NCBI RefSeq assembly: GCF_900116145.1
Contig: NZ_FPAB01000001.1
Location: 372,001 to 436,000, forward strand
Origin: Streptomyces harbinensis
GTDB lineage: Bacteria > Actinomycetota > Actinomycetes > Streptomycetales > Streptomycetaceae
DNA: 64,000 nt
Reading direction: 5' to 3'
In this document: positions 60,147-64,000 of the stretch, piece after piece
How positions within the stretch are numbered: position 1 is the stretch's first letter
Layout: every line of letters begins with the position of its first letter
Translations under genes and position numbers: made by a program
Notes under the pieces: generated by a model
Told to the model about the DNA's origin: nothing
Databases searched by the model: none
What the model saw: only the letters and a program-made list of their open reading frames with translations

Positions 60147-61383
60147 GAGCGAGGCCGCCGCCCCGCTGGATCTGCTGGACGAGCGGCTGCGGCACGGCGG
60201 CGGGTGGCGGGCCGTGGCCCGGGCCGGCTGGGAGCGGCTGCGGGCCGGCGACGTGGGGCCGCTGCCGATCGTCGCCGGTCTGGTGGTGATCTGGACGGTG
60301 TTCCAGCTCCTCAATCCGGCGTTCCTCTCCAGCGCCAATCTGGTGAACCTGCTGATGGAGTCGGTCGCGGTCGGGGTGATCGCGCTCGGCGTGGTGTGTG
60401 TGCTGCTGGTGGGCCAGATCGATCTGTCGGTCGGCTCGGTCAGCGGCCTGTCGGCCGCGCTGACCGCCGTGACGTTCGTCAACTCCGGCTGGCCGCTGCC
60501 GCTCGCGCTGGCGGCGGCGATCGGCGCCGGGGCCGCGATCGGCTGGCTGTACGCGCAGCTGGTCACCCGGCTGGGGGTGCCCAGCTTCGTGGCGACGCTG
60601 GCCGGGCTGCTCAGTTTCCTGGGGCTCCAGCTGTATCTGCTGGGCAGCACGGGCGCGATCAATCTGCCCTACGACTCGGGCCCGGTGCACTTCGCGCAGC
60701 TGGCGTTCGTGCCCGAGTGGCTGTCGTACCTGCTGGTGGTGGCCGCCGCGCTGGCGCTGTTCGGCGCCGGGCACGGGCTGGCCCGCACCCGGCGCGCGGC
60801 CGGTCTGTCGGCGCGTTCCACCCCGCTGCTGGTGGCGCGCAGCGCCGCGGTGCTGGTCGGCGGGGTGCTGGCGGTCCGGTATCTGAACCAGGGCCGGGGC
60901 GTGGGCTGGATGGTGGTGGCGTTCGTGGCGCTGGTGCTGGTGCTGAACTACGCGCTGACCCGCACCGCGTGGGGCCGTTCGGTGTTCGCGGTGGGCGGCA
61001 ACGCGGAGGCGGCGCGACGGGCCGGGATCAACGTACGGCGCGTCTACACCTCGGCGTTCGTGCTCTGTTCGTCGCTGGCCGCGCTCGGCGGGGTGCTGGC
61101 GGCGTCCCGGCTGGCGGCGGCGAACCAGGCGAGCGGGGCGGGGGACGTCAATCTGAACGCGATCGCGGCGGCGGTGATCGGCGGGACGTCCCTGTTCGGG
61201 GGCCGGGGCAGCGCCTTCTCGGCGCTGCTGGGCATTCTGGTGATCCAGTCGATCTCCAGCGGGCTGACCCTGCTGGACCTTGACTCCTCGTTCCGGTTCA
61301 TCGTGACGGGTCTGGTGCTGGCACTGGCGGTGGCGCTGGACTCGGCGGCGCGCCGCTCCCGGGCGGCGCACGGCAGAGCCTGA
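60133..61383 (+). CDS. Sugar ABC transporter permease (RbsC family)
   Basis: 416 residues, about ten membrane segments. The family motif LLVGQIDLSVGSVSGLSAAL is near residue 92, RRAGINVRRVYTSAFVLCS near residue 296, and NLNAIAAAVIGGTSLFGGRG near residue 340. An N-terminal cytoplasmic region of about 45 residues precedes the first segment. It ends the operon, 58 bases before a strong hairpin. Together with the binding protein and single-NBD ATPase it forms a complete importer. Confidence 0.92.
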   Translation: MTTRESEAAAPLDLLDERLRHGGGWRAVARAGWERLRAGDVGPLPIVAGLVVIWTVFQLLNPAFLSSANLVNLLMESVAVGVIALGVVCVLLVGQIDLSVGSVSGLSAALTAVTFVNSGWPLPLALAAAIGAGAAIGWLYAQLVTRLGVPSFVATLAGLLSFLGLQLYLLGSTGAINLPYDSGPVHFAQLAFVPEWLSYLLVVAAALALFGAGHGLARTRRAAGLSARSTPLLVARSAAVLVGGVLAVRYLNQGRGVGWMVVAFVALVLVLNYALTRTAWGRSVFAVGGNAEAARRAGINVRRVYTSAFVLCSSLAALGGVLAASRLAAANQASGAGDVNLNAIAAAVIGGTSLFGGRGSAFSALLGILVIQSISSGLTLLDLDSSFRFIVTGLVLALAVALDSAARRSRAAHGRA

Positions 61384-61440
61384 GCCCCCGGGCGCTGGCG
61401 CGGCCGGGCCCGACGGCCGTACGGGGCAGGGCGTCTCGCG

Positions 61441-61486
61441 CCGGTGCGTTCCCGTCCGCCGGGTGGCGGGAGCGGGAACGCACCGG
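61441..61486. terminator. Long bidirectional terminator
   Basis: A perfect 14-bp stem (CCGGTGCGTTCCCG / CGGGAACGCACCGG) encloses a second CCGCC / GGCGG hairpin. It separates the sugar operon (plus) from the convergent DUF3068 gene (minus). Confidence 0.88.
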
Positions 61487-61508
61487 GGCGACGGTCGGGG
61501 CGGGCGGC

Positions 61509-62537
61509 TCAGGCGGTCTGCGCGCCCGGTTCCGGGGTGCCGGTGCCGCGGCGGGCCCTGATCTCCAGGGCCGCGGCGACGGCGAGCAGCACGATCGCCG
61601 CGCCCAGCAGCCCGAGCGGGGCCAGCACCCGGACCAGCCACAGCATCCGGGCCGACTCGGCGGCGTCGTCGGCGCGTTCGCTCACGCCCTCCGCGGTGCC
61701 CTGGAGCGACATGGCGTTGACCGGTGCCAGCGTGACCGGCTGCCCGTCCGGGCCCGCCGTCTGGGCCACGATGGTCTGCTCCAGGGAGCCGTCGAGCACC
61801 ATGCCGGTCTCGGAGTCGATCCAGGCGGTCCGCTGCACGGTGGCCGCGTACGTCAGTGGTACGGGGTCGGGCAGCGCCTCCAGCGCCTCGGGCGGCGGCA
61901 GCTGGTCGGCGGGCAGGGTCTGCGCGATGCCCGCGAGCAGGTCCTTCGGCAGGGCCTGCGGGAGCCGTTCGGCGATCGCGGGCTCGCCGAGCGGGCCGGC
62001 CGCCTCGACGACGAACACGTAGGCGGTGCGGCCCTCCAGGTCCTCGGTGCGGTCGTAGACGGCCGGCGCCTCGGTGGCGGTGGTCGGGTCCCAGAAGGTG
62101 TAGTCCTTCTCCTCCGGCTCCAGCGGCCAGGAGATCACCAGCCCCTGGTGTTCCTCGGCGTCGCTGCCCTCGGGCACCGGGCTGTTCACCAGGTCGGTGC
62201 GGTCCACGGACCAGCGGTGCGCGGTGCTGGACAGCTCGGAGCCGTCGGGACCGGCGACCGTGACGTCGTCGCTGACCACGGCGGTGCCGCCGTCGGTGTC
62301 CACGACCTTGACGTGGCGCTCGACGGTGACCGGTATGTCGCTGAGGAACGCGTTGGCGACATCGCCCTGTTCGAGGGCGGCGGCGTTCAGCAGCGAGGCG
62401 GTACCGGTGTACGCGAAGACGCTGTCGGTGTCGGAGGGGAGCTGGTGCACCTCCGGATAGACCGCGAATCGGGTGACCGCCGACGCGGCCACCAGTACGA
62501 CGGCCGTTCCCGACAGAATCCAGGTGCTTTTCCGCAT
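61509..62537 (-). CDS. DUF3068 (PorA-like) membrane-anchored protein
   Basis: 342 residues. An N-terminal hydrophobic segment (TWILSGTAVVLVAASAVTRF) and a C-terminal one (LVRVLAPLGLLGAAIVLLAV) flank a large extracytoplasmic beta-rich domain. FWDPTTATEAPAVYDRTED, RTAYVFVVEAAGPLG and TAWIDSETGMVLDGSLEQTI match actinobacterial DUF3068 proteins, a group also labelled PorA-family. There is no evidence for porin activity here. The start ATG 62537 has GGGAGA upstream; the longer frame lacks support. Confidence 0.85.
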   Translation of the reverse strand: MRKSTWILSGTAVVLVAASAVTRFAVYPEVHQLPSDTDSVFAYTGTASLLNAAALEQGDVANAFLSDIPVTVERHVKVVDTDGGTAVVSDDVTVAGPDGSELSSTAHRWSVDRTDLVNSPVPEGSDAEEHQGLVISWPLEPEEKDYTFWDPTTATEAPAVYDRTEDLEGRTAYVFVVEAAGPLGEPAIAERLPQALPKDLLAGIAQTLPADQLPPPEALEALPDPVPLTYAATVQRTAWIDSETGMVLDGSLEQTIVAQTAGPDGQPVTLAPVNAMSLQGTAEGVSERADDAAESARMLWLVRVLAPLGLLGAAIVLLAVAAALEIRARRGTGTPEPGAQTA

Positions 62538-62770
62538 GGTTGTCTCCCGAAAGCAGGCGCGCACGACGATGTACGACAGCCCGGAGGCGGTGGCCGGGAA
62601 ACCCCCCTGTGCCCACGTCCTCCGGTCAACCGCCCGGTCAACCTAGGGTTGTGGCAGTGAACCGTCAATAACATGGGCAGTACTCGCGGGTAACGGGTTG
62701 GGCACGCGTCACAACCGGGCCGCGCGGCGGGTCAGCACGGGTGACGGTCGCGGCGCGAGGAGGACGGGCG

Positions 62771-63643
62771 ATGGACGGGCACGAGGAGCTGGCGGCACGG
62801 TTCGAGGAGCACCGGCCGAGGCTGCGGGCCATGGCCCGGCGGATGCTCGGCTCGGCGGCGGAGGCCGAGGACGCCGTGCAGGAGGTGTGGCTGCGCGCCG
62901 CGCGGGCGGGCGCGGCCGGGGTGGAGAATCTCGGCGGCTGGCTGACCACCATCACCGGCCGGGTCTGTCTGAATCTGCTGCGCTCGCGCGGGTCGCGGCC
63001 CGAGGAGCCGCTGCCCGAGGGGTACGAGCGGGCGGCGCCGCCCGCCGCCGGGCCGGCCACCGGGCCGGAGGAGGCGGCGCTGCTGGCGGACTCGGTGGGG
63101 GCCGCGCTGGTGGTGGTGCTGGAGACGCTGAGCCCGGCGGAGCGGCTGGCGTTCGTGCTGCACGACATGTTCGCGGTGCCGTACGAGGAGATCGCCCCGA
63201 TCGTGGGGCGCGGCGAGGCGGCGACGCGGCAGCTGGCCTCGCGGGCGCGGCGCCGGGTCAGGGGCGCGGACCCGGGCACCGGGGGCGGGGCGGCGGACGC
63301 CGGGCGGCGGGAGGTGGTCCGGGCGTTCCTGGCCGCCGCCCGGGAGGGGGATCTGGAGGGGCTGGTGGCGGTGCTGCACCCGGAGGTGGTGCTGCGCTCG
63401 GACGACGGGAGCGAGGTGCGCGGCGCCGCCCGGCTGGCGCGCGGCGCGTCCGCGTTCGCCGCGGCGTACGGCGGCGGACGTCCGGCGCTGGTGGACGGGC
63501 GGCTCGCGGCGGTCACCCGCTCCGGTGGCGGCGCGGTGGCGGTGGCGTTCTTCACCGTCGAGGACGGCCGGATCACCGCGATGGACACGGTCGGCGACCC
63601 GGTGCGGCTGGCGGCGATGGAAATGCGGCTGCTGGAGGACTGA
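62771..63643 (+). CDS. ECF sigma factor, SigJ/ECF41-like with SnoaL-type C-domain
   Basis: 290 residues. Region 2 has MARRMLGSAAEAEDAVQEVW near residue 22, and region 4 has LSPAERLAFVLHDMFAVPYE near residue 125 followed by RGEAATRQLASRARRRVRG. The C-terminal roughly 110 residues form a SnoaL/NTF2-like domain (VVRAFLAAAREGDLEGLVAV; VVLRSDDGSEVRG; DGRITAMDTVGDPVRL) that acts as an in-built regulator in this class. The start ATG 62771 follows GAGGAGGACGGG. ECF41 genes are often paired with a carboxymuconolactone decarboxylase or oxidoreductase gene; none is adjacent here. Confidence 0.92.
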   Translation: MDGHEELAARFEEHRPRLRAMARRMLGSAAEAEDAVQEVWLRAARAGAAGVENLGGWLTTITGRVCLNLLRSRGSRPEEPLPEGYERAAPPAAGPATGPEEAALLADSVGAALVVVLETLSPAERLAFVLHDMFAVPYEEIAPIVGRGEAATRQLASRARRRVRGADPGTGGGAADAGRREVVRAFLAAAREGDLEGLVAVLHPEVVLRSDDGSEVRGAARLARGASAFAAAYGGGRPALVDGRLAAVTRSGGGAVAVAFFTVEDGRITAMDTVGDPVRLAAMEMRLLED

Positions 63644-63665
63644 CCGGCTCCGTACACTGCCCGGC

Positions 63666-64000
63666 ATGATCACCCTGGAACCGCTGCGGGCGGAGCACGC
63701 GGAGGCGCTGCTGGCCTTCGAGCAGGAGAACCGGGCCTGGTTCGCCCGCTCGGTGCCGGACCGGGGCGACGCGTACTTCGCGGAGTTCGCCGACCGGCAC
63801 CGGGCGCTGCTGGCCGAGCAGGAGACGGGCGCCGTCCGCTTCCACGTGGTGCTGGGCGAGGGCGGTGAGCTGATCGGCCGGATCAATCTGGTGGACGTGG
63901 CCGGTGGCTCCGCCGAGCTGGGCTACCGGATCGGTGAGCGGGCGGCGGGCCGGGGCGTGGCCACGGCGGCGGTCGGCCAGGTGTGCCGGCTGGCGGCCGG
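63666..64000 (+). CDS. GNAT-family N-acetyltransferase (truncated by window end)
   Basis: The first 111 codons are visible. MITLEPLRAEHAEALLAFEQ, then FHVVLGEGGELIGRINLVDV, then AELGYRIGERAAGRGVATAA give the GNAT core with acetyl-CoA-binding RxxGxG/A (GRGVATAA). The pattern resembles RimJ/RimL-type enzymes. The ATG has no Shine-Dalgarno. A TACACT -10-like element ends ten bases upstream, so the transcript may be leaderless. The C-terminus lies outside the window. Confidence 0.85.
   Translation, partial: MITLEPLRAEHAEALLAFEQENRAWFARSVPDRGDAYFAEFADRHRALLAEQETGAVRFHVVLGEGGELIGRINLVDVAGGSAELGYRIGERAAGRGVATAAVGQVCRLAA

Overview
The window reads as a Streptomyces (or very close actinomycete) chromosome segment. 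Support comes from the very high GC with strong third-position G/C bias, frequent GTG starts, ATGA/GTGA gene overlaps, GC-rich hairpin terminators, an actinomycete-order gas vesicle operon, an F420-type oxidoreductase, CebR-type operators, and a valinomycin-type depsipeptide synthetase.

Layout. 1-5.5 kb (minus): a tightly overlapping glycan operon with a UXS-like nucleotide-sugar epimerase, NodU-type carbamoyltransferase, GT2, GmhB-like heptose-bisphosphate phosphatase, GT9 and the first codons of another glycosyltransferase. 5.6-13.9 kb: redox and housekeeping genes (SDR, zinc alcohol dehydrogenase, MFS exporter, hemerythrin, NAD epimerase, F420-type oxidoreductase, P450 behind a small overlapping ORF). 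13.9-17.8 kb (minus): gas vesicle operon gvpO-A-F-G-(acidic ORF)-J-L-S-K. 18.2-20.7 kb: an orphan secreted protein, tRNA-Leu(GAG), and a GH5/CBM2 mannanase behind a perfect CebR box. 20.7-41.5 kb (minus): type II thioesterase, two giant synthetases and an ABC exporter.

The two synthetases give A-KR-T / C-A-T-E / C-(A)-KR-T / C-A-T-TE over 3418 and 2664 residues. Both amino-acid A domains read as Val-selective (DALWLGGTFK by my alignment). This is the architecture of valinomycin synthetase Vlm1/Vlm2: keto acid to D-hydroxy acid, D-Val, keto acid to hydroxy acid, L-Val, then oligomerising cyclisation. The boundary between the two proteins cuts through a vestigial adenylation domain.

42.2-45.4 kb (minus): a CaCA-type exchanger, then an AraC regulator and a zinc-binding oxidoreductase that each carry an apparent +1 frameshift. 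45.7-50.9 kb: a large LuxR-type ATPase regulator, YciI-like protein, nucleotidyltransferase, a relic of an IPT/TIG-domain gene missing from simple ORF calls, and an AraC/GyrI-like regulator. 51-52.3 kb (minus): a secreted CE1-type esterase with CBM2, behind a second, near-perfect CebR box. 52.5-61.4 kb (plus): DeoR regulator and a seven-gene operon (two FGGY kinases, 2-hydroxyacid dehydrogenase, histidine phosphatase, sugar ABC importer) with no visible aldolase or isomerase, so its substrate is open. 61.5-64 kb: DUF3068 protein, SigJ-like ECF sigma factor, and a truncated GNAT acetyltransferase.

Nothing here looks like a defence island, prophage, IS element or CRISPR array. The most notable items are the valinomycin-type locus with its split pseudo-adenylation domain, the reduced gvpY/Z slot in the gas vesicle operon, the paired CebR operators on polysaccharide-degrading genes, and the unassigned two-kinase sugar operon.
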